A stretch of DNA of 64,000 nucleotides, from the NCBI GenBank assembly GCA_019247715.1, contig JAFBAO010000051.1, positions 1 through 64,000 on the forward strand, given 5' to 3'. This DNA is from Caulobacteraceae bacterium (GTDB taxonomy: Bacteria; Pseudomonadota; Alphaproteobacteria; Caulobacterales; Caulobacteraceae). The position numbers and the translations under genes were made by a program. Shown piece by piece: positions 8,747 to 18,117 of this stretch (the stretch's first letter is position 1; every line of letters begins with the position of its first letter). A model generated the notes under the pieces. The model was not told the origin of the DNA, did not search any database, and saw only the letters and a list, made by a program, of their open reading frames with translations.

Positions 8747-11107
8747 TCACGCGCGCTCGACGAAGCTATCGATGACCTTCTTCTCGCCGGCCTTGTCGAA
8801 GGCGACGGTCAGTTTGTTGCCTTCGATCTGGCGCACCAGGCCGTAGCCGAACTTGACGTGGAAGACCCGGTCGCCGGCGCGGTAGGCCCCGGCCCCGGGC
8901 TCCGAGACCGCCACCAGGCGGCCCTCGCCTTCGATGACCTGAGTGACCCCGGCCGGACCGCCACGATAGTTCCGCTCATGCGCCCGCTTCCAGCCCGGCG
9001 AGGCGTAGCCGGCGCCGAAGGCGCCGCCCTCGTCCCAGCGCGAGGCCTCGCGCATGCCCGGGCCGCCGCCGTAGTAGCCGGTCTCCGAGGCGGCCTCGAC
9101 GTTGTCGGCCGGCAGCTCGTCGACGAAGCGGCTGGGAAGCTGGCTGGTCCAGCGGCCATAGACCTGGCGGTTGGCGACGAAGGAGACGCGCGCCTCCTCG
9201 CGCGCCCGGGTCAGGCCGACGTAGGCCAGCCGCCGTTCCTCCTCGAGCCCCTTCTCGCCCTTCGCGTCCATGCTGCGCTGACTCGGGAACACCCCTTCCT
9301 CCCAGCCCGGCAGGAAGACCAGCGGGAACTCCAGCCCCTTGGCCGAATGCAGGGTCATGATCCGCACCGAATCCTCGCCGCTCTCCCGGTCGAGGTCCAT
9401 CACCAGGGAGACGTGCTCCAGATAGGCCTCCAGGGTCTCGAAGGCGGCCATCGACTGGATCAGCTCCTTGAGGTTCTCCAGCCGGGTCTGGCTGGTGGGC
9501 CCCTTGTCGAGGCGCAGGGCGTCCGTGTAGCCGCTCTCCTCGAGGATGGTCTCGGCCAGCCGCGGATGGGCCATGGTCCCGGCCAGGGCCCGCCAGCGGT
9601 CGAGGTCGCGCAGGAAGTTGGCGAGCGCCGTGCGCGACCTGGGCGTGAGCTCGTCGGTGAGCACGATCTGGCGCGCCGCGGCGGCGGCCGAGATCCCGCC
9701 GGACCGGCCCACCGCCAGCAGCTTCTGGACGGTCGCCTCGCCGACGCCGCGCTTGGGGACATTGACGACCCGCTCGAACGCCAGGTCGTCGTCCTCGGAC
9801 TGCACCAGACGCAGATAGGCGTGGGCGTCGCGGATCTCGGCCCGCTCGAAGAACCTCGGGCCGCCGATCACCTGGTATGGGATCCGCAGCATCACGAACC
9901 GCTCTTCGAAGGCCCGCATCTGGAACGAGGCGCGCACCAGGATGGCGCCCTCCCGCCATCGGCGCCCGCCCTTGACCCAGCGTTCCAGCTCGTCGGCGAT
10001 CAGCCGGCTCTCGGCCTCGCCGTCCCAGACGCCGCGCACCTGCACCTTGCGCCCGCCGTCAGCCTCGGTCCAAAGGGTCTTGCCAAGGCGTCCCTTGTTG
10101 GCGGCGATGAGCCCCGAGGCGGCGGCGAGGATATGCCCGGTGGAGCGGTAGTTGCGCTCCAGCCGGATGACGCTCGCGCCCGGAAAGTCGCGCTCGAACC
10201 GCAGGATGTTGTCCACCTCGGCGCCGCGCCAGCCGTAGATCGATTGATCGTCGTCGCCGACGCAGCAGATGTTGCGACGCGCCTGGGCCAGCAGTCGCAG
10301 CCACAGGTACTGGGCGACGTTGGAGTCCTGGTACTCGTCCACCAGAACGTAGCGGAACCGGTCGTGATAGTCGGCCAGCACGTCCGGATGGCCGGTGAAG
10401 ATGCTGAGGTTGTGCAGCAGCAGGTCGCCGAAATCGCAGGCGTTCAGGACTTTGAGCCGCTCCTGGTAGAGGGCGTAGAGCGCCTGGCCGCGGTTTCCGG
10501 CGAAATGCGCGCCCTCCGCGGCCGGCAGCTTGGCGGGTGTCCAGCCGCGGTTCTTCCAGTGGTCGACGAGGTTGGCGAAATGCCGGGGCGTCCAGCGCTT
10601 CGAATCGATGTTCTCGGCCTCCAGCAGCTGCTTGATCAGCCGCTCCTGGTCGTCCACGTCGATGATCGTGAAGCTGGATTTGAGCCCCACCAGCTCGGCG
10701 TGCCGGCGTAGAATCTGGGCGGCCACCGAGTGGAAGGTGCCGAGCCAGCGCAGCCCTTCGGCCGCCGGGCCGAGGATGGCGGTGATGCGCTCGCGCATCT
10801 CGCGGGCGGCCTTGTTGGTGAAGGTGACGGCCAGCAGCTCCCAGGGCCGCGCCCGGCCGGTGGCGAGGATGTGGGCGAGGCGGGTGGTGAGCACCCGGGT
10901 CTTGCCGGTGCCGGCGCCGGCCAGCACCAGCACCGGCCCGTCGATGGCCTCCACGGCGGCGCGCTGCTCGGCGTTCAGGCCCGCGAGGTAATCGGGGCCG
11001 GCGGGGCGGGCGAGATCGGAAATGCGGGCGGCGGGTTCAGGCAAGGGATGTGAGGACGATCGGGGACTCGGGACGACGGGACTCGGGGACGACAGCTTAT
11101 GTAGCAC
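8747..11107 (-). CDS. uvrD: UvrD/PcrA-type superfamily 1A DNA helicase
   Basis: This 786-residue protein has all SF1A helicase motifs in order: a Q motif (LNAEQRAAVEA), Walker A LAGAGTGKT (K69), motif Ia (LAVTFTNKAAREMRERI), motif II (LVDEYQDSN), motif III (GDDDQSIYGWRGA), motif IV (LERNYRS), motif V (LHSAKGLEFPLVFLPG) and motif VI (YVGLTRAREE). The C-terminus keeps the VFHVKFGYGLVRQIEG Tudor-like module that in PcrA/UvrD contacts RNA polymerase. It unwinds DNA in nucleotide excision and mismatch repair. The start is uncertain. The GTG at 11107 gives a Ser/Pro-rich leader of about 40 residues, and the conserved protein begins near residue 40. Confidence 0.93.
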   Translation of the reverse strand: MLHKLSSPSPVVPSPRSSSHPLPEPAARISDLARPAGPDYLAGLNAEQRAAVEAIDGPVLVLAGAGTGKTRVLTTRLAHILATGRARPWELLAVTFTNKAAREMRERITAILGPAAEGLRWLGTFHSVAAQILRRHAELVGLKSSFTIIDVDDQERLIKQLLEAENIDSKRWTPRHFANLVDHWKNRGWTPAKLPAAEGAHFAGNRGQALYALYQERLKVLNACDFGDLLLHNLSIFTGHPDVLADYHDRFRYVLVDEYQDSNVAQYLWLRLLAQARRNICCVGDDDQSIYGWRGAEVDNILRFERDFPGASVIRLERNYRSTGHILAAASGLIAANKGRLGKTLWTEADGGRKVQVRGVWDGEAESRLIADELERWVKGGRRWREGAILVRASFQMRAFEERFVMLRIPYQVIGGPRFFERAEIRDAHAYLRLVQSEDDDLAFERVVNVPKRGVGEATVQKLLAVGRSGGISAAAAARQIVLTDELTPRSRTALANFLRDLDRWRALAGTMAHPRLAETILEESGYTDALRLDKGPTSQTRLENLKELIQSMAAFETLEAYLEHVSLVMDLDRESGEDSVRIMTLHSAKGLEFPLVFLPGWEEGVFPSQRSMDAKGEKGLEEERRLAYVGLTRAREEARVSFVANRQVYGRWTSQLPSRFVDELPADNVEAASETGYYGGGPGMREASRWDEGGAFGAGYASPGWKRAHERNYRGGPAGVTQVIEGEGRLVAVSEPGAGAYRAGDRVFHVKFGYGLVRQIEGNKLTVAFDKAGEKKVIDSFVERA

Positions 11108-11204
11108 GTCCCCCGTCCAGCTGTAGTCGCCGGTCCCGACGTTGCGTTGACCGGTCGCGGCGGGCTGCCTTAAGGCTGGCGCCCTTTACGGGGAGCTCAA
11201 GCGC

Positions 11205-11945
11205 ATGGCGCTCGGCATTCGCGAGAAAGGTCTGAAGGGCCTCGGACGCCTCGCCGCCTACTGGGGCGCCGGGTCCGATCTCGAGCGGCTGGTGGCCGCC
11301 CATCAGGGCGACCGGCTGTTCAAGTGGCGGCACTACTACGAGGTCTACGAGCGGCACTTCGGAAGGCGCCGCGGCCGGCCGATCACCCTGCTCGAGATCG
11401 GCGTCGCCAATGGCGGCTCGCTGGCGCTTTGGCGCAAGTATTTCGGCCCGCAGGCGCAGCTGGTCGGCGTCGACATCGAGCCCGACTGCCGGCAGTACGC
11501 CGGCCCCGGCGTCGCCATCGCCATCGGCTCGCAGGGCGACCCGGAATTCCTCCGCCGCCTCGCCGCCGAACACGGGCCGTTCGACATCGTCATCGACGAC
11601 GGCAGCCACATCTACGAGCACCAGCGGGTCACCTTCGAGACGCTGTTTCCCCACATAAAGGCCGATGGCCTCTACGTCTGCGAGGACCTCCACACCTCCT
11701 ACCGGACCGACGGCGAGTTCGGCGGCGGGCTGCGCCGGCCAGGCACCTTCGTCGAGTTCCTCAAGGAGCAGATCGACGAGCTGAACGCCTGGTTCTGGCG
11801 CGAGAAGGTCGAGGAGGAGCCGCACGCCCTGGCGCGGGTCGTGCACGGGATCCACTTCTATCCGACCCTCGTGGTGATCGAGAAGCGGCCGAGCGCGCCG
11901 CCGGTCGTCGCCCACGTGGGCTCGCGCCTGCGGCGGCGGCTCTAG
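11205..11945 (+). CDS. Class I SAM-dependent methyltransferase (CmcI/rhamnosyl O-methyltransferase-like)
   Basis: This 246-residue protein has the SAM-binding loop LLEIGVANGGSLALW, an acidic strand-2 end (LVGVDIEPDC) and the IDDGSHIYEHQ motif, in which acidic residues and His may bind a metal, as in the cephalosporin-hydroxylase/macrocin O-methyltransferase-like family. The later ADGLYVCEDLHTSY stretch is also typical. Such enzymes methylate sugar or small-molecule hydroxyls, but the substrate here is unknown. Its stop overlaps the convergent hydrolase gene by 4 bases. The upstream gap of about 97 bases from the helicase start leaves room for a divergent promoter. Confidence 0.82.
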   Translation: MALGIREKGLKGLGRLAAYWGAGSDLERLVAAHQGDRLFKWRHYYEVYERHFGRRRGRPITLLEIGVANGGSLALWRKYFGPQAQLVGVDIEPDCRQYAGPGVAIAIGSQGDPEFLRRLAAEHGPFDIVIDDGSHIYEHQRVTFETLFPHIKADGLYVCEDLHTSYRTDGEFGGGLRRPGTFVEFLKEQIDELNAWFWREKVEEEPHALARVVHGIHFYPTLVVIEKRPSAPPVVAHVGSRLRRRL

Positions 11946-12685
11946 TTCAGGGTGGCGCCGAAGAGCTTGGTCAGCTCGTCCCAGTGCCGCTCGGCCGCCG
12001 GTTTGTCGTAGACGGGGAAGTCCTCCATCGTCCAGCCGTGCAGCGCGCCGGGGTAGATCTCGCAGCGGTGGTCCACGTGCGCGTCGGTGAGCGCCTTTTC
12101 CAGCCGCTCGGCCATCTCGGGCGGATAGGAATTGTCCTTGTCGGCGCCGGCGACGTAGACGCGGCCCTGCATCTTCGGCGCGAGCAGGTGGGGGCTCAGC
12201 GGCGAGTCGGTGGCGAGGGCGCCGCCGTGGAAGCTGGCCGCGGCCGCCACTCGGTCAGGAAAGGTCCCGGCGGCGGTGAGCGAGATCGCGCCGCCCATGC
12301 AGTAGCCGGTGGTTCCGATCTTGCGCCCGGCGATGTCGCTGCGGCTGTCGAGATAGGCGATGAACGCCCGCGTGTCCTCGGCGCCGGCGCGCCGGTTGTC
12401 GGTCGAGCCCATCAGGTGGCCGAGCGCCGCGCGCACGTCCGGCGCGGCGAAGACCACCTTCGGATCCAGAGGCTCGTAGGGGCCGGCCCGGTAGAACAGA
12501 TCCGGCAGCAGCACCACGTAGCCGGCGTCGGCCAGCCGCTGGCCCATGGCCAGAAGCGTGGGGCGTATGGCGAGGCCGTCCATGTAGAAGATCGCCGCCG
12601 GCCATGGCCCCGCGCCGCTCGGCGTGAACACGAAGGCGCGACAGTCGCCGTCGTTCGTGCGGATCGAGATCTGTTCCTGGGCCAC
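11942..12685 (-). CDS. Dienelactone hydrolase family protein
   Basis: This alpha/beta hydrolase of 247 residues carries the family's cysteine nucleophile, C129 in GYCMGG, with D182 in GADKDNS and H216 in ALHGWTM completing the triad. Dienelactone hydrolases open lactone rings in chloroaromatic degradation, but many homologues have uncharacterised ester or thioester substrates, and no aromatic degradation genes are nearby. The GTG start at 12685 has an excellent AGGAGGA site 6 bases upstream. No signal peptide is seen. Confidence 0.9.
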   Translation of the reverse strand: MAQEQISIRTNDGDCRAFVFTPSGAGPWPAAIFYMDGLAIRPTLLAMGQRLADAGYVVLLPDLFYRAGPYEPLDPKVVFAAPDVRAALGHLMGSTDNRRAGAEDTRAFIAYLDSRSDIAGRKIGTTGYCMGGAISLTAAGTFPDRVAAAASFHGGALATDSPLSPHLLAPKMQGRVYVAGADKDNSYPPEMAERLEKALTDAHVDHRCEIYPGALHGWTMEDFPVYDKPAAERHWDELTKLFGATLN

Positions 12686-12811
12686 GCTAGTTCCTCCTGG
12701 CAGAGGCCGCCGATCGCGGCGCCCGAGGTTCCTGACACGCCCCGGCCATGGGCTCCAGGCCTTTCGCGCTCACATCGGTTCACGGGGACGGCGCCGCGAA
12801 CGCCGCCGATC

Positions 12812-13198
12812 CTAGCGCAGCGACTCGCAGTCGCCTTGCGAGCGGCAACGCAGGAAGGCCGCGCAGATGGAGCCCGCAAACCTGTCGGTTTGGCCAAGCT
12901 CGTCGATCATCCCGATGTCCGCGTCGTTCACGCAGGCGACGCCTTCGCCCGCCGAAGAGCACCGCGCCAGCTCCGCCTGCCGCATGCGAGTCTGGGCGTC
13001 CTGCGGCAGGGAGGACATGAAGTCGTCCACGCCGTCGCGCAGCTGCCCAGGGGATAGCAGCTGCAGCTGGCTCTCGGGACACTGACGGTCGAGCTCGGCG
13101 TAGTAGTGGTCCGTCGTCGGCCCCTCCGCCGGTTGGGCGGCGACCGACCAAGCGATGGCGGCGCCGGCGAGGGCCAGGATCATAGAACCGAAACGCAT
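12812..13198 (-). CDS. Small secreted hypothetical protein
   Basis: The 128-residue product has a clear Sec signal peptide (FGSMILALAGAAIAWSVAAQPAEG, cleavage likely after AAQ or WSVAA) and a mature region with five or six cysteines (RQCPES, LARCSSAGEGVACVNDAD, SICAAFLRCRSQGDC) that could form disulfides in the periplasm. I recognise no named family. The ATG at 13198 is preceded by GGGGGT. A GTG three codons earlier is an alternative. Confidence 0.7.
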   Translation of the reverse strand: MRFGSMILALAGAAIAWSVAAQPAEGPTTDHYYAELDRQCPESQLQLLSPGQLRDGVDDFMSSLPQDAQTRMRQAELARCSSAGEGVACVNDADIGMIDELGQTDRFAGSICAAFLRCRSQGDCESLR

Positions 13199-13370
13199 CA
13201 CCCCCACTCTAGCTGATTCAGGGCCAATCCGCGCCGGCCAGCCGGCCTGCGGCTCCCGGGCCCCTGCGGGGACCCTTGTTGCCTTAGCCGCAGCCCTCGT
13301 CTAGGGGCGATATCGCTCCCGGGCGCGAGGCGGGGCGCCCGCGGCCCGGATCGCTGCGTGGGAGGCTCGG

Positions 13371-13574
13371 GTGACGAATGGCGATCCTGACGACGTCGGG
13401 CCCGGCGGAGAGGAAGCCGAGGCGGAGCGAGAGGCGACGGTCATGCCCTGGATCTGGGGCGCGATCGGGATGGTGGCGATCGCCGTCTTCATCGCCTGCC
13501 TGATCTTCATCAAGCCTCAGGCGCCGCCGCCCGCCGTTCCTCAGAAATCGGCGCCGGCCGGCCAGGCGCGCTGA
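13371..13574 (+). CDS. Small single-pass membrane protein (67 residues)
   Basis: The protein has an acidic N-terminus (GDPDDVGPGGEEAEAE), one strong transmembrane segment at about residues 26-48 (PWIWGAIGMVAIAVFIACLIF) and a Pro/Ala-rich C-terminus. It uses a GTG start supported by GGGAGG five bases upstream. It precedes the enoyl-CoA hydratase gene by 65 bases. No family is recognised and function is unknown. Confidence 0.65.
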   Translation: MTNGDPDDVGPGGEEAEAEREATVMPWIWGAIGMVAIAVFIACLIFIKPQAPPPAVPQKSAPAGQAR

Positions 13575-13639
13575 CCGAGCCCTGCGCCGCTCCATTGGCC
13601 GCATGGTCGCCCACGTGTTCGAGTAGGAAGGAGGACGTC

Positions 13640-14428
13640 ATGGATGTAGTTCGCGAGGAGAGGGAAGGCGCGGTCATCGTCACCTTCAACCGGCCGCAGA
13701 AGCTCAACGCCGTCAATCTGGAGATGCGCGCAGTGCTGACGGGCGCCGTCGACGATCTGCGCGACCGATCCGACCTGCGGCTGCTGCTGATCAAGTCCAC
13801 CGGTCCCTATTTCACCGCCGGAATCGACATCAGCGGTCAGCGGGTGGACCAGCCCCCCGACGTCAACCGCTCGAGCTTCGTGGACTATCGGCGCGACTAC
13901 CGCCGGCCCCTGCACCTGCTGTTTGACGAGATGGAGGAGATCGAAAAGCCGGTGGTCGTGGCCATCCAGGGAGTCTGCCTGGGGGTGGGGGTCGAGATGT
14001 CGGGCAGCGCCGATTTTCGCCTCGCCTCCGCCAATGCGCGCTTCGGCCTGCCCGAGATCGACATCGGGGTCATCGCCGGCAGCGGCGGCACCAGCCGGTT
14101 CACCCGGCTCTGCGGCATCGGCTGGTCCAAGTGGCTCAATATGGCCGGCGAGCAGATCGACGCTCAGACCGCCATGATCGCCGGCTTCGTACAGGCGATC
14201 TATCCGGCCGAGACCTTCGAGGACGAGGTCTGGGCCTTCTGCAAGCGGGTGATGTCGCGTCCGGCCGACGTGCAGGGCGCCTCCAAGACCGCCATCGAGC
14301 TGAGTTATGACCTCGACCGCAACAGCGCCCGCCGCGTGGAACGGCTGACCAACACCTCGCTGGTGCTGCGCGATCGCCGCCCCCTGATCGAGAAGGTCAT
14401 GGACCGGTCCAAACGCAACAAGACCTGA
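13640..14428 (+). CDS. Enoyl-CoA hydratase/isomerase family protein (crotonase fold)
   Basis: The 262-residue protein shows crotonase hallmarks: FNRPQKLNAVNLEM, the first oxyanion-hole segment FTAGIDIS, the second IQGVCLGVGVEMS with ADFRLASANARFGLPEIDIG, and AGSGGTSRFTRLCG. The glutamate in FGLPE, equivalent to one of the two acid/base residues of enoyl-CoA hydratase, is present. The second appears replaced in the GWSKWLNMAGEQ region, so it may be an isomerase or a hydrolase instead of a true hydratase. The ATG at 13640 has a strong GGAAGGAGG site. The converging AsnC-type gene begins 11 bases after its stop. Confidence 0.85.
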   Translation: MDVVREEREGAVIVTFNRPQKLNAVNLEMRAVLTGAVDDLRDRSDLRLLLIKSTGPYFTAGIDISGQRVDQPPDVNRSSFVDYRRDYRRPLHLLFDEMEEIEKPVVVAIQGVCLGVGVEMSGSADFRLASANARFGLPEIDIGVIAGSGGTSRFTRLCGIGWSKWLNMAGEQIDAQTAMIAGFVQAIYPAETFEDEVWAFCKRVMSRPADVQGASKTAIELSYDLDRNSARRVERLTNTSLVLRDRRPLIEKVMDRSKRNKT

Positions 14429-14439
14429 GCGTCGACGGC

Positions 14440-14862
14440 TCAGTGCCTCACGGTCGCCAGCAGCAGGCTCGTCTCGCTGGCGGCGATGCCTTCGATCAGG
14501 CGCACGGCGTCCAGCGTCCGGCTGAAGGCCTCCAGGTCGTCCACCTCCAGCTCGGCCACGAGGTCCCAGCGGCCGTTGGTCGTATGGATGGCGATGACCT
14601 CCGGCAAGCCGCTCAGGGCCTTCACCACGGCCGATGACCGGCGCCCCTCCACGGCGATCATGGCCAGGGCCCGAACCCGCGCCTCGCCCGCTCCAGGAGC
14701 GGACCTGACCGTGAAGCCGCCGATCTCGCCCCTCGCCAGCATCCGGTCGATCCGGTTCTGGACCGTGCCGCGGCTCACCTTGAGTGTCTTGGCGAGGCTC
14801 GCCACCGCGGTCCGCGCATCGCGGCGCAGAAGGGCGATGAGCTGGCGGTCGAGATCATCCAT
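14440..14862 (-). CDS. Lrp/AsnC family transcriptional regulator
   Basis: This 140-residue protein has an N-terminal winged helix-turn-helix (LDRQLIALLRRDARTAVASLAKTLKVSRGTVQNRIDRM region, residues 3-42) and a C-terminal RAM effector domain (VIAIHTTNGRWDLVAELEVDDLEAF). Family members sense amino acids and act as octamers. It is divergent from the guanidino-hydrolase/ornithine aminotransferase pair, with a 126-base intergenic region containing a 16-base palindrome, so it is the probable regulator of that pair, likely responding to arginine, citrulline or ornithine. That link is inferred from position. Confidence 0.92.
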   Translation of the reverse strand: MDDLDRQLIALLRRDARTAVASLAKTLKVSRGTVQNRIDRMLARGEIGGFTVRSAPGAGEARVRALAMIAVEGRRSSAVVKALSGLPEVIAIHTTNGRWDLVAELEVDDLEAFSRTLDAVRLIEGIAASETSLLLATVRH

Positions 14863-14870
14863 GACAATTC

Positions 14871-14886
14871 GCTATTAGCTAAGAGC
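14871..14886. promoter_or_regulatory. Candidate AsnC/Lrp operator palindrome
   Basis: GCTATTAGCTAAGAGC is a near-perfect 16-base inverted repeat centred on TTAGCTAA. It begins 8 bases upstream of the regulator's start codon and lies in the divergent region shared with the catabolic genes. Lrp-family proteins often bind short AT-rich palindromes and autoregulate, so this is a reasonable operator candidate, but it is unproven. Confidence 0.45.
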
Positions 14887-14988
14887 AGATCGCTCAGGAT
14901 CCACGGCGTAATATAGCAAGAGATCGGCTTTTCGCTAGCCGGGCGGGCCCCCACACTTCGAGTCGCGTTCCGCAAGTCCGTGTGAGCC

Positions 14989-15882
14989 ATGCCCAGATTC
15001 CTCATGACCGACCCATCGCACTATGCGGTGAGCTACCGGATCAATCCGTGGATGAGGCCCGAGGCCTGGGACGCCGGCGGCGCAGGCCTGAGCCGGCGGG
15101 CGGCGGCCGCCTCCCAGAGCCTGGCGCGCATCCTCAGCGGGCTCGGCGCGGCCATCCACTGGGTCGGCGCCGCCGAAGGGCTTCCGGACCTGGTGTTTCC
15201 GGCCAATGCGGCGGTGGTGCTGGACGGCCGCGTTCTCCTGGCGCGGTTCCGCTGCCCAGAGCGGCGGGGCGAGGAACCGGTCTTCCGGCGCGCGTTCGAG
15301 CGTCTGGCCGCCCAAGGGCTCGTCGCGGAGATAGTGACCCTGCCGGACGGCTGCTTCCAGGAAGGCGCGGGCGACGCCATCTGGGACGCCGGCCGCCGGC
15401 TCTTCTGGACCGGCTGGGGCCCGAGGTCCGACCGCGTCGCGTCCGATCACGTCGCCGCGACCTTCGGGCGCCCCGTGGTCCCGCTCGAGCTGGCCACCGA
15501 GCGCTTCTACCATCTGGACACCTGCTTCTGCCCGCTGGCCGGCGGGGAGATCCTCTACTATCCGCCCGCCTTTTCCGCCGACGCGCTCGCCGCCATCCGC
15601 GAGCGCGTAAATCCCGGCGACCTCATCGAGGCCGACGAGCACGAGGCCGCCGCCTTCTGCGTCAACGCCATCAGTCTCCGCCGCGAGCTGGTAATGGCCA
15701 GCGCCCCGGCGAGCCTGCGCGCCAAGCTGGCGGCGCGCGGCTACCGGCTGCGCGAGACCGAGCTCGCCCCCTTCATCCTGTCCGGCGGCGCAGCCTTCTG
15801 CATGACGCTGCGCCTCGACCACGCCAGCGTCCCCAAGGAGACCGCTTATGACCGACAGCCTGACGCTCGCGCGCTCGCCTGA
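14989..15882 (+). CDS. ctlX: CtlX/ArgZ-type guanidino-group hydrolase (amidinotransferase fold)
   Basis: This 297-residue protein belongs to the guanidino-modifying amidinotransferase/dimethylargininase superfamily. It has the N-terminal [12 protein letters not shown] segment, the [17 protein letters not shown] region, a catalytic histidine H175 in FYHLDTCF and the C-terminal nucleophile C271 in GGAAFCMTL. The family includes dimethylarginine hydrolases, citrulline ureidase CtlX and arginine dihydrolase ArgZ. The overlapping downstream ornithine aminotransferase gene suggests that the product is ornithine, which favours a citrulline- or arginine-hydrolysing role over arginine deiminase. Its last 35 bases overlap the next gene. 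The symbol is a best guess within this family. Confidence 0.8.
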   Translation: MPRFLMTDPSHYAVSYRINPWMRPEAWDAGGAGLSRRAAAASQSLARILSGLGAAIHWVGAAEGLPDLVFPANAAVVLDGRVLLARFRCPERRGEEPVFRRAFERLAAQGLVAEIVTLPDGCFQEGAGDAIWDAGRRLFWTGWGPRSDRVASDHVAATFGRPVVPLELATERFYHLDTCFCPLAGGEILYYPPAFSADALAAIRERVNPGDLIEADEHEAAAFCVNAISLRRELVMASAPASLRAKLAARGYRLRETELAPFILSGGAAFCMTLRLDHASVPKETAYDRQPDARALA

Positions 15883-17086
15883 GGCCGCCAGCCTCATCGA
15901 CCTGGAGGCGCGCTACGGGGCCCGCAACTACAAGCCCCTCGACGTGGTCCTGACCCGCGGGGAGGGGGTCTATGTCTGGGACGTGGAGGAGCGGCGGTAT
16001 CTCGATTGCCTCTCCGCCTATTCGGCGGTCAACCAGGGCCATTGCCATCCGAAGATCCGCGAGGCGCTGGTCGCCCAGGCGGGCCGCCTTACCCTGACGT
16101 CCCGGGCCTTCCGCAACGATCAGCTCGCGCCCTTCTACGAGGAGCTCTGCGCGCTCACCGGGTCGCATCGGGCCCTGCCGATGAACTCGGGCGCCGAGGC
16201 GGTGGAGAGCGCCCTGAAGGTCGCCAGGAAGTGGGGCTACGAGGTCAAGGGCGTCCCGCAGGGGGCGGCCGAGATCATCGTCGCGGCGGGCAACTTCCAC
16301 GGCCGCACCCTAGCCATCGTCGGTTTCTCCACCGACCCCCAATCGCGGACCGGCTTCGGCCCCTTCCCCCCGGGGTTCAAGGTGGTTCCCTACGGCGACG
16401 CGGCCGCCCTGGAGGCGGCCATGACGCCCAACACCGTCGGCGTCCTCCTGGAGCCGATCCAGGGCGAGGCGGGGGTGATCATCCCGCCGCCCGGCTATCT
16501 GCGGGCCGCCAGGGCGCTGTGCACCCGCCACCGCGCGCTCCTGATCCTGGACGAGATCCAGACGGGGCTGGGCCGCACCGGCGCGCTCCTCGCCGAGGAG
16601 CACGAGGGAATCGAGGCCGACCTCACCCTCATCGGCAAGGCGTTGGCGGGCGGCTTCTATCCGGTTTCGGCGGTGCTCTCCAACGACGAGGCCATGGGGG
16701 TCCTGAAACCGGGCGAGCACGGCTCGACTTTCGGGGGCAACCCGCTGGCCTGCGCGGTCGCGCGGGCGGCGCTGAGGGTCCTGGTCGAGGAAGGCATGAT
16801 CGAGAACGCCGCTCGGATCGGGGCGAGGCTGCAGGCGGCCCTCAGATCCGTCGCCTCGGCGGCGGTGAAGGAGGTGCGCGGCCGGGGCCTCATGATCGCG
16901 GTGGAGTTGCATCCCGACGCCGGCGGCGCGCGGCGCCTCTGCGAGGGGCTGCAGCGGCGCGGGTTCCTCTGCAAGGAAACCCACGACCATACGATCCGCG
17001 TCTGTCCGCCCTTGATCCTCACCGCGGCCCAGGCCGACGAGATCGCGGGCGCCTTCGAGGTCGAACTTTCGGTCCTTTCCAGGTAG
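15848..17086 (+). CDS. rocD: Ornithine aminotransferase (class III PLP-dependent)
   Basis: This 412-residue class III aminotransferase opens with [27 protein letters not shown], as ornithine-oxo-acid transaminases do (landmark at residues 18-44). It has the [32 protein letters not shown] and FHGRT motifs, an Asp in [15 protein letters not shown], and the PLP lysine in LIGKALAGG, followed by [11 protein letters not shown]. It converts ornithine and 2-oxoglutarate to glutamate semialdehyde and glutamate. AAGGAG lies 7 bases before the start, inside the end of the ctlX-like gene. The 35-base overlap argues for translational coupling and a shared pathway. Confidence 0.93.
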   Translation: MTDSLTLARSPEAASLIDLEARYGARNYKPLDVVLTRGEGVYVWDVEERRYLDCLSAYSAVNQGHCHPKIREALVAQAGRLTLTSRAFRNDQLAPFYEELCALTGSHRALPMNSGAEAVESALKVARKWGYEVKGVPQGAAEIIVAAGNFHGRTLAIVGFSTDPQSRTGFGPFPPGFKVVPYGDAAALEAAMTPNTVGVLLEPIQGEAGVIIPPPGYLRAARALCTRHRALLILDEIQTGLGRTGALLAEEHEGIEADLTLIGKALAGGFYPVSAVLSNDEAMGVLKPGEHGSTFGGNPLACAVARAALRVLVEEGMIENAARIGARLQAALRSVASAAVKEVRGRGLMIAVELHPDAGGARRLCEGLQRRGFLCKETHDHTIRVCPPLILTAAQADEIAGAFEVELSVLSR

Positions 17087-17244
17087 GGTTTCCGCCGTCC
17101 GGCCAGACGCGGTGTCTTGACCAAGGCGCGCATCGCGTCCCATCTGGGTTGAACGCTGGACAGAGATCGGCCTAACTAGCCGAACATCGTTCAACGAAAC
17201 GGCCGTCGCGAAGGGCGGTCCTAGCGTCCTCGAAGGGAGCAGCT

Positions 17245-18117
17245 TTGCCTCAGCTAGAGTACTCTTCGCCGTCGACGGCGGACGATGCGGTCCGCGCGCT
17301 CGCCGCGGCCGGCGGGTCGGCCAAGGTTCTCGCGGGCGGGACCGACCTTCTGGTCCAGCTTCGCTCGGGGCGGATCCGCCCGAGCGTCATCGTCGACCTG
17401 AAACGGATCGCCGGAGCGGTCGGGATCCGCGAGGAAGCCGGGGCCTTCGTCATCGGGGCGGCGACGCCGGGGGCCGTGCTGGGCGAGCATGCGGCCCTCT
17501 CCAAGGCGTGGCCGGGCGTGGTCGAGGCGGCCAACCTGATCGGCTCGACCCAGGTGCAGGGGCGCGCGACCCTGGCGGGCAACCTGTGCAACGCCTCGCC
17601 GGCCGCCGACAGCGTTCCGGCCATGATCGCCGCCGGCGCGACCTGCGTGGTCGTGGGGCCGAAGGGGCGCCGGGAGATCCCCGTGGAGCAGGTCCCGAAG
17701 GGGCCGGGCGAGACCAGCCTCGCCCCGGACGAATTCCTGCTGGAGATCCGCCTGCCGCCGAGGCCGCCCCGTTCGGCGGACGCCTATCTGCGGCTGATCC
17801 CCCGCACCGAGATGGACATCGCCGTCGTCGGGGCTGGCGTGTCGCTGACCCTCGACGCCGAGGGCGTCATCACCGCCGCGCGCGTGGCCCTGGGGGCCGT
17901 CGCCCCTACCGTCATCCTGGTTCCGGAGGCCGGCGCGGCCCTGGTGGGGAGCCGGTTGGGCGATCAAGCCCTGGAAAAGCTGGACGCGGCCGCCAAGGCG
18001 GCGGCCCGGCCGATCAGCGACAAGCGCGGGACCGTCGATTATCGGACCAACATCGCAGGCGTGCTGGCGAGGCGCGCGGCCACGATCGCCTATCAGCGCG
18101 CGGAAAGTCGGGCATGA
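17245..18117 (+). CDS. Molybdenum hydroxylase FAD-binding (medium) subunit
   Basis: The 290-residue protein is the FAD subunit of a xanthine dehydrogenase-family enzyme. The FAD-pyrophosphate motif AGGTDLLVQLR lies near residue 31 and the second motif TLAGNLCNASPAAD near residue 108, followed by the CO dehydrogenase-type flavoprotein C-terminal domain. It passes electrons from the [2Fe-2S] subunit to an acceptor. The start is a TTG at 17245 with GGGAG just upstream; there is no nearby ATG. It overlaps the next gene by 4 bases (ATGA). Confidence 0.92.
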   Translation: MPQLEYSSPSTADDAVRALAAAGGSAKVLAGGTDLLVQLRSGRIRPSVIVDLKRIAGAVGIREEAGAFVIGAATPGAVLGEHAALSKAWPGVVEAANLIGSTQVQGRATLAGNLCNASPAADSVPAMIAAGATCVVVGPKGRREIPVEQVPKGPGETSLAPDEFLLEIRLPPRPPRSADAYLRLIPRTEMDIAVVGAGVSLTLDAEGVITAARVALGAVAPTVILVPEAGAALVGSRLGDQALEKLDAAAKAAARPISDKRGTVDYRTNIAGVLARRAATIAYQRAESRA

